Below, piece by piece: positions 40,895 to 50,305 of a stretch of 64,000 nt of DNA; positions within the stretch are counted from its first letter, which is position 1; the number at the start of each line of letters is the position of its first letter. This DNA comes from Leptospirales bacterium (lineage in GTDB: Bacteria > Spirochaetota > Leptospiria > Leptospirales > Leptonemataceae). The stretch spans positions 1-64,000 of the forward strand of contig JAEUSB010000037.1 in the NCBI GenBank assembly GCA_016788865.1, written 5' to 3'. A model generated the notes under the pieces. The model was not told where the DNA came from. It ran no database searches and saw only the letters and a list, made by a program, of their open reading frames with translations. Made by a program: the position numbers and the translations under genes.

Positions 40895-42124
40895 ATGTGG
40901 CTGAAGCGCATCTTTAATCGGCTTATCCGAAGCGGACTTGACTTAGCACTGCCCGAAGAGCGGAAATTCATTGAAACCGCCAACATTCTCGCCGTACTCT
41001 TTTGCCTGATTAACGTAGGCACTCTTCCGGGACTTGCACACTTCCTTCCCGAGTCAGCAGCCCTGCTCCTGGTTCAAGCCAGTGTCTCCGCGCTCTGGCC
41101 ATTCGTCGTCCTTCTCAACCGCGCAGCTCACTTTGCCCTTGCTCGATTTCTTTTTGGAATCTGCACGATCGTGCACATATCGTTGCTGATGGCCTTTTCC
41201 GGGAGTGCTGCCGGCGCCCAGTTCCTGATTCTTGCCGGGAGCAATCTCCCTTTCTTCATCTATCCCCCGCGATATCGACGCTGGATGTATTTGCATGCGG
41301 GGATATCCCTTGCTGCAGCCGTCTTCTGGGTGGTCTATCCGCCGATATTTGGCGACTTCGTTCAGCCAACGGAACTTTACTTGTACTTCCTGCAGGGGCT
41401 CGTGGTTTTTGGAATCATCTACGTTGTATTTTTCAGCGCTTTCTATCACTACAACGTGCAGCGCCAGGCAGAATTGGCGCTGCAAGCTGAGCGAGAAAAG
41501 AGTGAGAAGCTGTTGCTGAACATTCTACCCGAACCGATCGCAGAGAGACTGAAGCTCGGAGATCGCAGTATTGCGGAAGACTTTGAGAGCGCGACAGTGC
41601 TTTTTGCTGACCTGGCAAACTTTACCAAACGAAGTTCAGTAAGCAACGCCGCTCAAATTGTTGAAATGCTCGACGGAATTTTCTCTGAATTTGACCTCCT
41701 TGCAGAAAAGCACGGGCTTGAAAAAATCAAAACTATCGGCGATGCTTACATGGTTGCTGGCGGTGTTCCCGTACGCGGCGGGAATCACGCGGAATCGGTA
41801 GCGCGCATGGCCCTTGGAATGAAAGAACTCACGCGAACTAAACCCGAAATGTTTCGGGGCTTGCAGGTGCGAATTGGAATTCATACCGGTCCATTGGTAG
41901 CAGGCGTGATTGGCCGACACAAATTCATTTATGATCTCTGGGGCGACACAGTCAATACTGCAAGCAGGATGGAATCCCATGGTGTCGAGGGAGAGATTCA
42001 AATATCGCGAACCACGCGCGAGGCACTGGGCAAAAGATTTCAAGTTGAAGAGCGGGGATCCATCGAAGTGAAAGGCAAAGGGGTCATGGAGGTCTATTTG
42101 CTAAAAGGCGAAGCCGCGATTTGA
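40895..42124 (+). CDS. membrane adenylate cyclase, class III
   Basis: 409 residues. An N-terminal segment with about six membrane helices (residues 28-190) is followed by a short coiled coil and a class III cyclase domain (about 215-400). The two metal Asp lie in VLFADLANFTK and KTIGDAYMVAGG. The purine-specifying Lys (EKIKTIGDAY) and Asp (DLWGDTVNTASRM) are those of adenylate rather than guanylate cyclases; the transition-state Asn and Arg are in NTASRM. It should make cAMP from ATP in response to membrane or unknown signals. Its 3' end is 7 bases from the convergent cytochrome gene. The ribosome site is weak. Confidence 0.92.
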   Translation: MWLKRIFNRLIRSGLDLALPEERKFIETANILAVLFCLINVGTLPGLAHFLPESAALLLVQASVSALWPFVVLLNRAAHFALARFLFGICTIVHISLLMAFSGSAAGAQFLILAGSNLPFFIYPPRYRRWMYLHAGISLAAAVFWVVYPPIFGDFVQPTELYLYFLQGLVVFGIIYVVFFSAFYHYNVQRQAELALQAEREKSEKLLLNILPEPIAERLKLGDRSIAEDFESATVLFADLANFTKRSSVSNAAQIVEMLDGIFSEFDLLAEKHGLEKIKTIGDAYMVAGGVPVRGGNHAESVARMALGMKELTRTKPEMFRGLQVRIGIHTGPLVAGVIGRHKFIYDLWGDTVNTASRMESHGVEGEIQISRTTREALGKRFQVEERGSIEVKGKGVMEVYLLKGEAAI

Positions 42125-42131
42125 CGCAGAT

Positions 42132-43301
42132 TCATTTGAACCCAATGCCCGGCTGATTCAATGAAGAAGGCCCCTGCTGCAGGTACGCCGGATAAACTTC
42201 TGCGCGGGCAATTTCCTTCTGCGTGAGCGACTGAGGAAGTGTCCGCTCTGCGTCGCGATTGCGGTAAAAGTAAATGAGTTGAACCAACACCACCTCATGC
42301 ACTGAGACGGGTCGATCGAGGGGAATGCGAATCGTTTCATCAATGCTGCCGCGCCAGTCCGGACGGAGCACGTTTTCTGCGTAGTAGTGTTTATACACGC
42401 CACCCGGTGCATGCGCATCTTTGAAATCTCCCGTCTTTCTGCCAAATGTCTTGCGACCAATTCGTTCGCCAGAGGCTAGCACATCCACGTCCAGGCCCCG
42501 GAAAAGGTCGCCGGTGGGAAAGCTATGTGGAATTCCCCGGATCGTGACGCGGGCAACCGCAACACGATCGTTTTCGAGAATCGCCTCGAGAGTAACCTTC
42601 TTTTCCAGCCACCCCGGTGTATGCGGGCCGTAGACTTTGTGGTTGAGGGGGGAGCTATGACAATCTTTGCAACCAATCCCAGCAAGAGAGAGCGACGACA
42701 TCCTCCACTCACTATGCGTGCTCTGCATGGGTGACGGACCATATTCCACAACCTTGTCCTTTGGAAAATATGGAAAATTGAACTCGTGACACCCGCCGCA
42801 AAAACTAGAGCTGCTCAGGTAGGTTGAATATTTCATGGGATGATGTTTGGAGCCGCGTTCAATTGCGCCCTTGTTGGTCCCATAAACAATCCCGTCTCGC
42901 ACGTGACAGGCTACGCAATTTATCCCTTCATTCCTGAGCGCCGTTTGCGAAACTGTTTGGACGGCATTGCGATCAACGATTCCAATCTGCCCCGGCAATG
43001 TCTGCATAGCCTGCTCGCGCAAAGGTGCGTGGCAGTTGACGCACCAAACGGCGGGCTCGATTCGGAATGAGTCCTGAAACAATTCATTCGTAAAAGCACG
43101 CCCGTGCACTGATTCCTTCCAATCGTGGAATTCCCCGCGGTGACAAACCGCGCACTCACTTGCAGAGTGAGTGGCGATCCCGGCAGGCAGAGCGCCTACA
43201 TGCACGGGATTCAAACCTTGATCAAACTCCAGCCGATCAGAACAACCGACCACGCAGATTACAATAAAGACAGCTGAAAGGAGCCGAAGACTCCGGATCA
43301 T
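42132..43301 (-). CDS. five-haem c-type cytochrome lipoprotein
   Basis: From ATG 43301 the product is 389 residues. It begins MIRSLRLLSAVFIVICVVGC, a lipoprotein signal with the lipidated Cys20. Five CxxCH haem motifs follow: CAVCH, CVNCH, CVACH, CGGCH and CKDCH, with distal His candidates such as SVHGRAF. The pattern resembles the multihaem c554 / nitrite-reductase-associated group. It is probably an extracytoplasmic electron carrier or oxidoreductase on a membrane; the partner is unknown. An earlier ATG at 43349 would spoil the signal and overlap the upstream gene. The unknown lipoprotein upstream is likely cotranscribed. Confidence 0.85.
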   Translation of the reverse strand: MIRSLRLLSAVFIVICVVGCSDRLEFDQGLNPVHVGALPAGIATHSASECAVCHRGEFHDWKESVHGRAFTNELFQDSFRIEPAVWCVNCHAPLREQAMQTLPGQIGIVDRNAVQTVSQTALRNEGINCVACHVRDGIVYGTNKGAIERGSKHHPMKYSTYLSSSSFCGGCHEFNFPYFPKDKVVEYGPSPMQSTHSEWRMSSLSLAGIGCKDCHSSPLNHKVYGPHTPGWLEKKVTLEAILENDRVAVARVTIRGIPHSFPTGDLFRGLDVDVLASGERIGRKTFGRKTGDFKDAHAPGGVYKHYYAENVLRPDWRGSIDETIRIPLDRPVSVHEVVLVQLIYFYRNRDAERTLPQSLTQKEIARAEVYPAYLQQGPSSLNQPGIGFK

Positions 43302-43332
43302 GACGGACTGAAACTGATCCAGACCTCCGCGC

Positions 43333-45045
43333 TTATTCCTTCTTTGCATTTAAAACAAGGATGGTGTCCGCGCAAAGATTGTATGGGTCTGCCTGAGGCG
43401 ACAGTTCAATACGTGCGTCGGGCTTTTCCTTGTTTATATCTGCGGGTGGAACAGAAACGCGGAAGGTCCCGTTCCCTTCGGTGAAACATGTGAACTCGCT
43501 CAATTCCGTTCCGCCCCCGCGACCCATAATTGTACGAAACTGAATCCGGAATTCTCCTTTGGGTTGATACCAGGATTCGACGGCCATCGTACCGTTTCCA
43601 GCGTACACACCGTCCCCAAATCTTCCGTTGAACCCTTGCCCTTCAACGACGATATTTGGACTCTTCTTAATCAGATCGAACATCATCCAGTAGTGATACT
43701 GCGAATCACTGAGTCGGATCTCGTATTCCAGCCGACCTTTCTTTCCTTCCGGGGATTCAACGGCATGTCCAAATTTCATCGCGGTCAGCATCAGGGCCCT
43801 CTGGAAGCCATTGTCTCGCTGAATCTTCTGCCAATCACCGGGGATGTTTTTTACAAAAGTTTCAAGGCCCGGCCCGCCGCGTGCCAGGTATGGCGGAATC
43901 ACTGCCGGCGTTACTTTGACTTTGCCGTAGCTGGTTTGCATAACAAAGGCCATTCCATTCTTGGAAGGTTCGGCTGAAACGGAGCGGACGAGGAAATCCT
44001 CCTCCTCGGCTGGCCTTGTATCACCCTCCGCGAGCTTCCTCTCTGGCTTTACTTTTGCCTTGATGAATGTTCCTTCAAGCGGCCGCACTTCCACTTTCCA
44101 CTCTGCGCTTTGTGTGCCAACGTTATCCGGCAAAGGTGGATCAATTGTATAGTCAGCACCTTCAAGCGCAGAAGCAAGTACGGTTTCCTGCGCATACGGG
44201 ATATGACTGAGCAACTGAAATTCCCTGGCCAGACCAGGCCAATTATTAGATCTAAAAGGGAAACCAACTACGACGTTCGCCATTCCAGAATCCGCGTAGC
44301 GCTCCTTGTCACGGGACTCAAGCCCGCGCATTACAGCACGAATTCCACTGACAAGCGACTCACGCGCCGAGTTCGATTCCGGATTTTTTTTACCGTCAGA
44401 GGCTTCAGACTCTTTGGGGGTCTGCTCGTTTTTTTGCTGCTGGATACCGTATCGTCTCCGCAGTGAATCCAGGCGAGAGTCCTTGAGTTTTTCCGGATGC
44501 TCAAGTGCGTCCGCGAGAAGCTTGAGCTCAGCTATTTTTGCTGTGCGGGCGTCCTCATCAGGGATTGTGAGCACCAGGGCCTCAAGCATATCAGGCTCTG
44601 TCTCCATGGGCAGAGTCGCCGATGGCCTTAAAAACCAATCGCGGGTCTGCCGGTACTTCTTGGCCGCGCCAGCAACCGCTCGATCCAACTCGATTCCAAT
44701 CACTCTGGTAACTGGACTCACGCCTGCGAGCTCGAACGCTATGCCGGAGTTTTCAATGTAACCCACGCCGTCCTCGCACTTAAGTCTGGCGGGGCATTGA
44801 ATCTGCAGGAAGCTGGCAGCAGCCAGGTCCATCCTACCAATAGCCTGAGCATTATCTGAATCAAGGATGGTACCCAATGCCTTTTCTGCCTTCTTGGGAT
44901 CCGGAAATACCTCAATCGACTGTGCGGGAGAAAGAAAGATCAAGACTTGTGGAACATCGAACTTGTGAAACTCGCCGCGCTTGCACATTGCAAAAGCGAC
45001 TAACGTACACAGGGTGAAACTCAAACGGATTGACTTACGAAGCAT
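43333..45045 (-). CDS. hypothetical lipoprotein, 570 residues
   Basis: A hydrophobic N-terminus (MLRKSIRLSFTLCTLVAFAM) ends in a Cys at position 21 that could be lipidated, as the spirochaete lipobox is loose. The rest is soluble with a low-complexity Lys/Glu/Ser-rich stretch near the middle (QQQKNEQTPKESEASDGKK) that may separate two domains. I do not recognise a family. It lies 31 bases upstream of the five-haem cytochrome gene on the same strand and probably works with it outside the inner membrane. The divergent SGNH gene starts 116 bases away. Confidence 0.6.
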   Translation of the reverse strand: MLRKSIRLSFTLCTLVAFAMCKRGEFHKFDVPQVLIFLSPAQSIEVFPDPKKAEKALGTILDSDNAQAIGRMDLAAASFLQIQCPARLKCEDGVGYIENSGIAFELAGVSPVTRVIGIELDRAVAGAAKKYRQTRDWFLRPSATLPMETEPDMLEALVLTIPDEDARTAKIAELKLLADALEHPEKLKDSRLDSLRRRYGIQQQKNEQTPKESEASDGKKNPESNSARESLVSGIRAVMRGLESRDKERYADSGMANVVVGFPFRSNNWPGLAREFQLLSHIPYAQETVLASALEGADYTIDPPLPDNVGTQSAEWKVEVRPLEGTFIKAKVKPERKLAEGDTRPAEEEDFLVRSVSAEPSKNGMAFVMQTSYGKVKVTPAVIPPYLARGGPGLETFVKNIPGDWQKIQRDNGFQRALMLTAMKFGHAVESPEGKKGRLEYEIRLSDSQYHYWMMFDLIKKSPNIVVEGQGFNGRFGDGVYAGNGTMAVESWYQPKGEFRIQFRTIMGRGGGTELSEFTCFTEGNGTFRVSVPPADINKEKPDARIELSPQADPYNLCADTILVLNAKKE

Positions 45046-45161
45046 AGCCCATGTGGTTCCGGTCAGAAATAATAGTCAAGGACTTGTTCACCGCATTTCC
45101 GAACCGGAATCCGCCCCTACAAAGTGCTTGAATTGGGTCCTACCAAACGCATCCTGGAAGA

Positions 45162-46313
45162 ATGAACGAGTTGTCTACAGGCCGTAAAGTCGCCTTCACA
45201 TCCATTCCCATTGTATTGCTACTCTTGATTTCCTGGGGCATTCTGAGCCTGATCGATCGCGAGCGTGTACTCGTGCGGGGTGACGATCCCGAAATGGTTT
45301 ATTCCTTTTATGAAAATCGCGAAGGAGTCGCCGCCTCTGACGAGTATCGTTCAAGCGTGCGCATCAACGCAAAAGGACTTCGCAGCCCAAACCTGGATTT
45401 CAAAGACTCAAGCCCTCGGGCCATTTTTTTCGGGGACTCTTTCGCGGAAGGCTGGGGTGTAGAACTGGACGAGTCGTTTCCAATCAAATCAGGAGCATTA
45501 GCGGGAGTTAGCGTGGACAATGCAGGCATTCACGGAGGCGGACCGTGGTATTACATTTTGCGGGGACGCAAATTTCTAGCGGATGCAACCTACCAGCACA
45601 TTGTTATTCAGATATTTGACAACGACGTTAAGGATCAGGACGAATTCCTCCCCGTCATCGAAGTTTCCAATAACCGACTGGTAAGAGCAAAGCCCCCCGG
45701 AATGCTCTTCATTCCCTCTGGAGGCTTTACTCGTTTTCTACGCGATTCCGCTCCATTCCGAATCATTAAACGACTCGTATTCGCCCTGCGTGGAAATAGA
45801 CTCCCTATCAAATACTACAAGCCAGGTCGTGAACCAAAGGATCCTCTGCTCGATCATGCTGGCGCACTAACTAAATTTGGACCCATCAAACCACTTGCAG
45901 ACCCGGATAAGGACTTTGGCGGACAGTTTGGTTTTTACCGATTCAAATCACTTGCTGAACTGAAAAGGGATCCTGTCTGGTCCAGGCGTGCGGACGGTTT
46001 CCACAATGCAATGCAGCAGATGATTGAAGAATTCCGGGCGGCGCAACCAAAAGCCAGGCTGACTGTAGTTTACCTGCCAGCCCGACAGATATTTGCTCCG
46101 GGCGGCGCCGTGGTTGGTGGCGCAGATGGAATCGTAAGCAATCCTCTTTTTGAACTGCTTCAAGAAAGCCTGGCAAATCACAATGTGACGCTCGTTGATT
46201 TGAGACAGGACCTGGGAACGAATCCAAACGACTTCTATTTTCCCGGAGATGGTCATCTGAACGCTCGGGGACACCAGGTGGTTGCGCAACATCTTGCACG
46301 CGTTCTGAAGTAG
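45162..46313 (+). CDS. membrane-anchored SGNH-hydrolase-like protein
   Basis: 383 residues. One N-terminal membrane helix (about 10-28, VAFTSIPIVLLLLISWGILS), then an SGNH fold: block I IFFGDSFAEGWG, a Gly/Asn block NAGIHGGGPW and block V FPGDGHLNARGHQVVAQHLA with the catalytic Asp and His. The Ser-Asp-His set is complete, so it may be an esterase or O-acyl transferase acting on sugars or lipids outside the membrane, like AlgX/AlgJ partners of MBOAT proteins. It is encoded alone, 4 kb from the MBOAT gene. Confidence 0.8.
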   Translation: MNELSTGRKVAFTSIPIVLLLLISWGILSLIDRERVLVRGDDPEMVYSFYENREGVAASDEYRSSVRINAKGLRSPNLDFKDSSPRAIFFGDSFAEGWGVELDESFPIKSGALAGVSVDNAGIHGGGPWYYILRGRKFLADATYQHIVIQIFDNDVKDQDEFLPVIEVSNNRLVRAKPPGMLFIPSGGFTRFLRDSAPFRIIKRLVFALRGNRLPIKYYKPGREPKDPLLDHAGALTKFGPIKPLADPDKDFGGQFGFYRFKSLAELKRDPVWSRRADGFHNAMQQMIEEFRAAQPKARLTVVYLPARQIFAPGGAVVGGADGIVSNPLFELLQESLANHNVTLVDLRQDLGTNPNDFYFPGDGHLNARGHQVVAQHLARVLK

Positions 46314-46361
46314 GCGCTTGTGAGTCGGAGGTGGAGCGCCATTAGCAAGTTCCCAGCCCGG

Positions 46362-47837
46362 TCAAACCATGGACAACTGCTTCAGATACGGACCCAGGAT
46401 AGTTTTGAGCTTCTCTTTCCTCCCTGGATCGGGAATTGCCAGCATCAGAATCTGCAGCCTTGAGTTCAGGGCTGCTTCGGTACCGCCCTCTTCAAAGAGA
46501 AGTTTAATCTGAGGCCATAGTCGCTTCAGGTCCTCCATTTGTGGTGGAGCCGCTGTTCGCGCCACCTGCATTAGCCCGCTCCAGATTGAATGCACTCGCG
46601 CAAGCTTCTTCAAGTGCTGATGCACGCGGGCAATATAGTTACCCTGAGTCCCAAGCCTGTTGCTCAATCCGTAGTATTCATCCTGCCAGTCTACCGGAGT
46701 TCCGGCCCTTTCTTTCTTCTCAAAATTGCGGATGGCTACAAGCACCTTGGTTTCAAGGCTAGCAACTGTGGTAAGCCACTTACGATAACCGTCTTGATCC
46801 TGACTCGTCTGGAAATCTTGAAGCTTCTTCAGAGCATCCAGGTAGTTTGCAAACGTAAATGGAACAGGCGTTTCAAAAGCGGGTTGCGCCTCCATTGGTG
46901 CTTCGTCCATTTCTTCAACGTCGTCGGAATCATCGTCCTCCGCATTTTCGTCTGCGAATGATCTGGGCACCAGCTTTTCCGGGATATCAAGCGTGTTGCC
47001 AAACTTATCCAGTACCTCTTTAAGAATGGATACTTCTCTGCGCGTAGTTGGTTGCGTGGAAACGGGCTTTGCAGGAGCGGCCGTGCCCGGGGTGGGAGCA
47101 ACAGCGACTTCTTCTTCTGGAATTTCCTCTTCGTCGTCTGGCTCATCACTTCCATAGTCGCGCACAACAAGCTTGCCAGGAATGTCTATACTGGAACCAA
47201 AGCGTTCCAGTATTTCCTGGAGAATGGATTTTTCCGCACTTGAGGCTGGTCTTGGTTGTTGAGGCTGAGGCGATCGAGGAGCTGCGGGCGACGGAGATGC
47301 TGGCGTAGTACCCGGCGCTGGCACGGGAGCAGCATCAAAGTTTATTTCAACCGCGCCACCGCTTTCCCCGCTTGCAAGGAAGCTCTGGGATTGCACTTCA
47401 CCCTGCGGAGTGATTAGTTTCAGAAAGCCGGTATCTGCGACTGCGAACTTACTGCCACCGGGGAGTTGGATTGGACAAAAGTGAATAATATCGACCAGGA
47501 AACTTCCTGATTTCTTGGCTGACGGTTGAGCCGGCACCGAAGCCTGACTTTGAACCTGGGCCTGTTGCTTTTGGACAAACTGCAGAGCCTGTAAGAAATT
47601 GGTACCTATGAAAGTGGCCAGGGTTTGCTGGTTCACGCCCAGCATTCCCGCAAACTCCGGGATTCGGGGAATCAGGTCATCCGGTGTCTTGATGACGGAA
47701 TCCATATGGTCAGACAGGCGACGCATGAGCGCGTCGCGCCCCGCCTGATCCAACGGGCGTTTAGAAAGAACGGATTTGAAAAGCTGGAGGTAGGCCTGCT
47801 TGTGCTTTGTTAACTCATCGGCTAGCGCCGCTGTCAT
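46362..47837 (-). CDS. hypothetical protein with Pro/acid-rich linkers and an internal duplication
   Basis: 491 residues, no membrane segment. A helical N-terminal part (about 1-110), a beta-like segment (IIHFCPIQLPGGSKFAVADT), then two copies of a motif: EKSILQEILERFGSSIDIPG with KLVVRDYG, and EVSILKEVLDKFGNTLDIPE with KLVPRSFA, each followed by a strongly acidic run (DDEEEIPEEE and EDDDSDDVEEMDE). Pro/Ala-rich linkers separate them and a helical C-terminal part closes the chain. I do not know the family. Its start overlaps the stop of the small upstream gene by 4 bases, so the two are coupled. Confidence 0.6.
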   Translation of the reverse strand: MTAALADELTKHKQAYLQLFKSVLSKRPLDQAGRDALMRRLSDHMDSVIKTPDDLIPRIPEFAGMLGVNQQTLATFIGTNFLQALQFVQKQQAQVQSQASVPAQPSAKKSGSFLVDIIHFCPIQLPGGSKFAVADTGFLKLITPQGEVQSQSFLASGESGGAVEINFDAAPVPAPGTTPASPSPAAPRSPQPQQPRPASSAEKSILQEILERFGSSIDIPGKLVVRDYGSDEPDDEEEIPEEEVAVAPTPGTAAPAKPVSTQPTTRREVSILKEVLDKFGNTLDIPEKLVPRSFADENAEDDDSDDVEEMDEAPMEAQPAFETPVPFTFANYLDALKKLQDFQTSQDQDGYRKWLTTVASLETKVLVAIRNFEKKERAGTPVDWQDEYYGLSNRLGTQGNYIARVHQHLKKLARVHSIWSGLMQVARTAAPPQMEDLKRLWPQIKLLFEEGGTEAALNSRLQILMLAIPDPGRKEKLKTILGPYLKQLSMV

Positions 47838-48157
47838 GCATCCTGATTCAAGGATAAGCCGGAATGGTCAAAGTCTTTTTGACCAACCACTGCAGCCTCC
47901 CGTTCAATAATGCGATAGCGCAAATACGTGTTGCAAGTGGCTTCTTCCGTATAACGGACCAGGTCAAAGTCTACACGCGGGGAGATGAAGAAATTCGAAT
48001 TCCGCAGGCGATTCTCGATCTCCTTCTTTACGTGTGCCCTGCATTCAGAGCGCCTGTCGTAGATTGTGGGAAGAGTCATTTCATTGCGATAAACGAGCTT
48101 CTTATCGCGGTATACTGCCACAGTTAGACGAATCTGATATTGGGTTTTTTCTAACAT
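47834..48157 (-). CDS. hypothetical protein, 107 residues
   Basis: A small soluble protein (MLEKTQYQIRLTVAVYRDKK at the start) with alternating strands and a basic middle (DRRSECRAHVKKEIENRLR). No family recognised. It is translationally coupled to the larger protein downstream (4-base overlap) and may form a complex with it. A 7-base inverted repeat lies 80-105 bases upstream. Confidence 0.55.
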   Translation of the reverse strand: MLEKTQYQIRLTVAVYRDKKLVYRNEMTLPTIYDRRSECRAHVKKEIENRLRNSNFFISPRVDFDLVRYTEEATCNTYLRYRIIEREAAVVGQKDFDHSGLSLNQDA

Positions 48158-48237
48158 TTAAAATTGCCTGCATACTCTGTATCGTCTTCGCGAAGGTGCG
48201 AACTGAAAGGTGACTGCGATTTTCGATTTAGTTTTTT

Positions 48238-48262
48238 TGATGCAACGCCGGCGGGTGCATCA
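48238..48262. repeat. 7-base inverted repeat upstream of a small gene
   Basis: TGATGCA and TGCATCA are separated by 11 GC-rich bases. The T run beside it (48232-48238) is on the wrong side to make a terminator for either strand. It could be a regulator site for the coupled pair downstream on the minus strand. Confidence 0.35.
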
Positions 48263-48292
48263 TGTTGCCACGCTACAAAATGGCGGAACCGT

Positions 48293-48931
48293 TCATACCT
48301 GAGGTGACGTAAAGTAGTGGAGGATGGTCCGTTGCAATTCTTGCGAATAGTTTCTATAGTTCCTGCGCCACGCTTCCGATCCGCCGGGACCAACCGAGTT
48401 GGTTAGAGCAAAAATGGCCGTAAAGGGCAGATTCTTTTGCCGGGCGACAAAGCCAAGGCCATAGCATTCCATGTTTTCAAAGACGATATCGCCAAATAGA
48501 TTTCCGGGGTTAACGAGCGTTATCGAGTCCGGGCAATTTGTAGACCCGACGACCGTACCAGGGGTTGCTGCAAGGCCAGCTCCTTTTTCACCACGCCGCG
48601 TCTCAATCAATCCAGGCAGGAGCCCGGGGCGATTACTCTCGCCGCGGGCTACGGCGAGGTCACACTGATAGAAATGATTTGAGATGCCGATTCCAAAGAC
48701 GTCAGGACGCGATTCGTACGTCCCTGCAGAACCAACGAACAGAACTTCATCCGGAGCCCGATGCGCTTGCAAGTATTCACTCAAGCAAACAGCTGCTGCA
48801 ACGTTCCCCACTCCGCAGACCAACGGAACCACTTCCACGTCGGAGCCAGACAATCCGTGTAAGTGTTCCTGCTCATCTAGAATCGCAGAACAAATAAGAA
48901 CAACTTTTGAGCGATTTATGATTGCCCCCAT
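48293..48931 (-). CDS. nucleosidase/phosphorylase-family protein (MTAN/futalosine-hydrolase-like)
   Basis: 212 residues with the nucleoside phosphorylase 1 fold: CGVGNVAAAVCLSEYL, the phosphate/ribose loop FVGSAGTYESR, and FENMECYGLGFVARQKNLPF, which matches the usual substrate-binding Met-Glu segment, followed by ALTNSVGPGGSEAWRRN. The pattern suits a hydrolase that splits a nucleoside such as methylthioadenosine, adenosylhomocysteine or futalosine. The exact substrate is not clear. The divergent small lipoprotein gene starts 18 bases away, so their promoters must overlap. Confidence 0.65.
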   Translation of the reverse strand: MGAIINRSKVVLICSAILDEQEHLHGLSGSDVEVVPLVCGVGNVAAAVCLSEYLQAHRAPDEVLFVGSAGTYESRPDVFGIGISNHFYQCDLAVARGESNRPGLLPGLIETRRGEKGAGLAATPGTVVGSTNCPDSITLVNPGNLFGDIVFENMECYGLGFVARQKNLPFTAIFALTNSVGPGGSEAWRRNYRNYSQELQRTILHYFTSPQV

Positions 48932-48949
48932 AGGTGCCGAAAATTCCGT

Positions 48950-49231
48950 ATGCCTGTGAAATATTTTGTCATCATCCTGACTCTAAGCATAGCCGCAGGC
49001 TGTAGCCGCAAACCCGGGAAAGAAGAATGCGCGCGTTACAATCAACATCTGAGCCAGCTCGCCGGACATCCAGCAATTGACGCAGCTCTTAAGAGCGCGG
49101 ATGGAAAGGCCGCTGTTACAGCCCATTGCATGGAGCTAAAGAAGTCACAGGTGGAATGCGCAACAGAGGCCACCTCGCTGTCAGATGCCACTGCCTGCGA
49201 GACAAAGAAAGGCTCTTTCTTCGATTTTTGA
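48950..49231 (+). CDS. small lipoprotein with four further cysteines
   Basis: 93 residues. MPVKYFVIILTLSIAAGC is a lipoprotein signal with lipidated Cys18; the rest is a short helical protein with four more Cys, which could form two disulfides outside the cytoplasm. No family recognised. It ends 5 bases from the convergent DUF1574 gene. Confidence 0.65.
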   Translation: MPVKYFVIILTLSIAAGCSRKPGKEECARYNQHLSQLAGHPAIDAALKSADGKAAVTAHCMELKKSQVECATEATSLSDATACETKKGSFFDF

Positions 49232-49236
49232 GGCAT

Positions 49237-50301
49237 TCACAATCCGCCCGCCTCAATGGTGGCAATCGCCATTTCAGGGAAACAGTTCTGGTGACTGTGG
49301 ACGGGATCGCTAAACTCATCGCACTTCATGACGCCAGCCCGGTTTAGATCCAGGTAGATTCCCCCGCTTGCTTTGAGATCACGGACGACACGCGCAAAAC
49401 GATCACGCGGATCGGCCTTCTCCTCGACCGCATTCCAGATTGGATGAGCCGCCGGGTTCCAGAACACAATTGGAATACCGTCGCGCTTCGCGCGTTCAGC
49501 CATGAGAAAAGCATACTTTGTCATGTCCGCGTCGGGCCTATAGCCCTGGAACATAGTTCGATTCATTTCCGACGCAATGTGGTTGTAGGTTGCGAGGGCG
49601 ATTGGTTCTTCGCGGCCGACCCGAACGCCAGCGCCCGCGGGCGAGCCATGGGCGCGCTGTGTGAGCCGGTCGGTAAACTGGTTGAACAAAGTTTCCCACA
49701 TAGGAGCGGAAACGGCCTTTGGGGCACCAATCCGATAGCGCGAGAGTGCAAAGACGCGGCTGCCCACGACGGTTGCCGAATGCGCTCGAGGCATGCTCCA
49801 GATATTCTTCAAAACAAAATCAAGCGGGATCCCGTTCTTAATTTCTTCATCGTGCCAGAGACTGTTCGCGTTCAATGAAAATCTAGAAAACTCAATCGCA
49901 AGCAGATCCGGCTTTACCCCGTGGTCCAGCCATTGTATCATCCGTACATACTCGGTCACAATAGAAGCACCTGGGGCCGCGGAATTAATCACATCCCAGG
50001 ACTTTAGTTTTTGCTTTTGTGCCGGCGTAATATACTGAGAGCGATCTATCTGTTCAATCGTGGGTCCGGCAAAGTATCCCAGCGAACGCGATGACCCGAA
50101 TGTCATCATGATGCGCTTGTTTTCTTTGCGCGCCTGGGCAATGAGTTCGTCCTGGCGAAAATCAGAGTTGAGCGAAAGCCTGTACATGCTCGCGGACGGA
50201 GCAGTGGTACAGCATTGCCGAAACGCAGGTATCAATGCAACTTTGTCTATTGCGAAAACCAGGAGCGCGACTAAGACAGGGAAATAAACTTTTTTCATCA
50301 T
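49237..50301 (-). CDS. DUF1574-like (SGNH-like) membrane-anchored protein
   Basis: 354 residues with a single N-terminal membrane anchor (VYFPVLVALLVFAIDKVALI) and an SGNH-like outer domain: TFGSSRSLGYF in place of block I and SDPVHSHQNCFPEMA holding the Asp-His pair. It resembles the DUF1574 paralogue family known mostly from Leptospira. The gene begins 4 bases after the MBOAT gene, and MBOAT proteins commonly pair with an SGNH partner to move acyl groups onto a polysaccharide or lipid sugar. Here that acceptor is unknown. Last gene of the eight-gene envelope cluster. Confidence 0.7.
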   Translation of the reverse strand: MMKKVYFPVLVALLVFAIDKVALIPAFRQCCTTAPSASMYRLSLNSDFRQDELIAQARKENKRIMMTFGSSRSLGYFAGPTIEQIDRSQYITPAQKQKLKSWDVINSAAPGASIVTEYVRMIQWLDHGVKPDLLAIEFSRFSLNANSLWHDEEIKNGIPLDFVLKNIWSMPRAHSATVVGSRVFALSRYRIGAPKAVSAPMWETLFNQFTDRLTQRAHGSPAGAGVRVGREEPIALATYNHIASEMNRTMFQGYRPDADMTKYAFLMAERAKRDGIPIVFWNPAAHPIWNAVEEKADPRDRFARVVRDLKASGGIYLDLNRAGVMKCDEFSDPVHSHQNCFPEMAIATIEAGGL

Positions 50302-50305
50302 TGCA

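Noticed and set aside
46314..46346. Inverted repeat GGCGCT/AGCGCC between two convergent genes as a terminator
   Set aside because: Six pairs, a long loop and no T tract on either strand.
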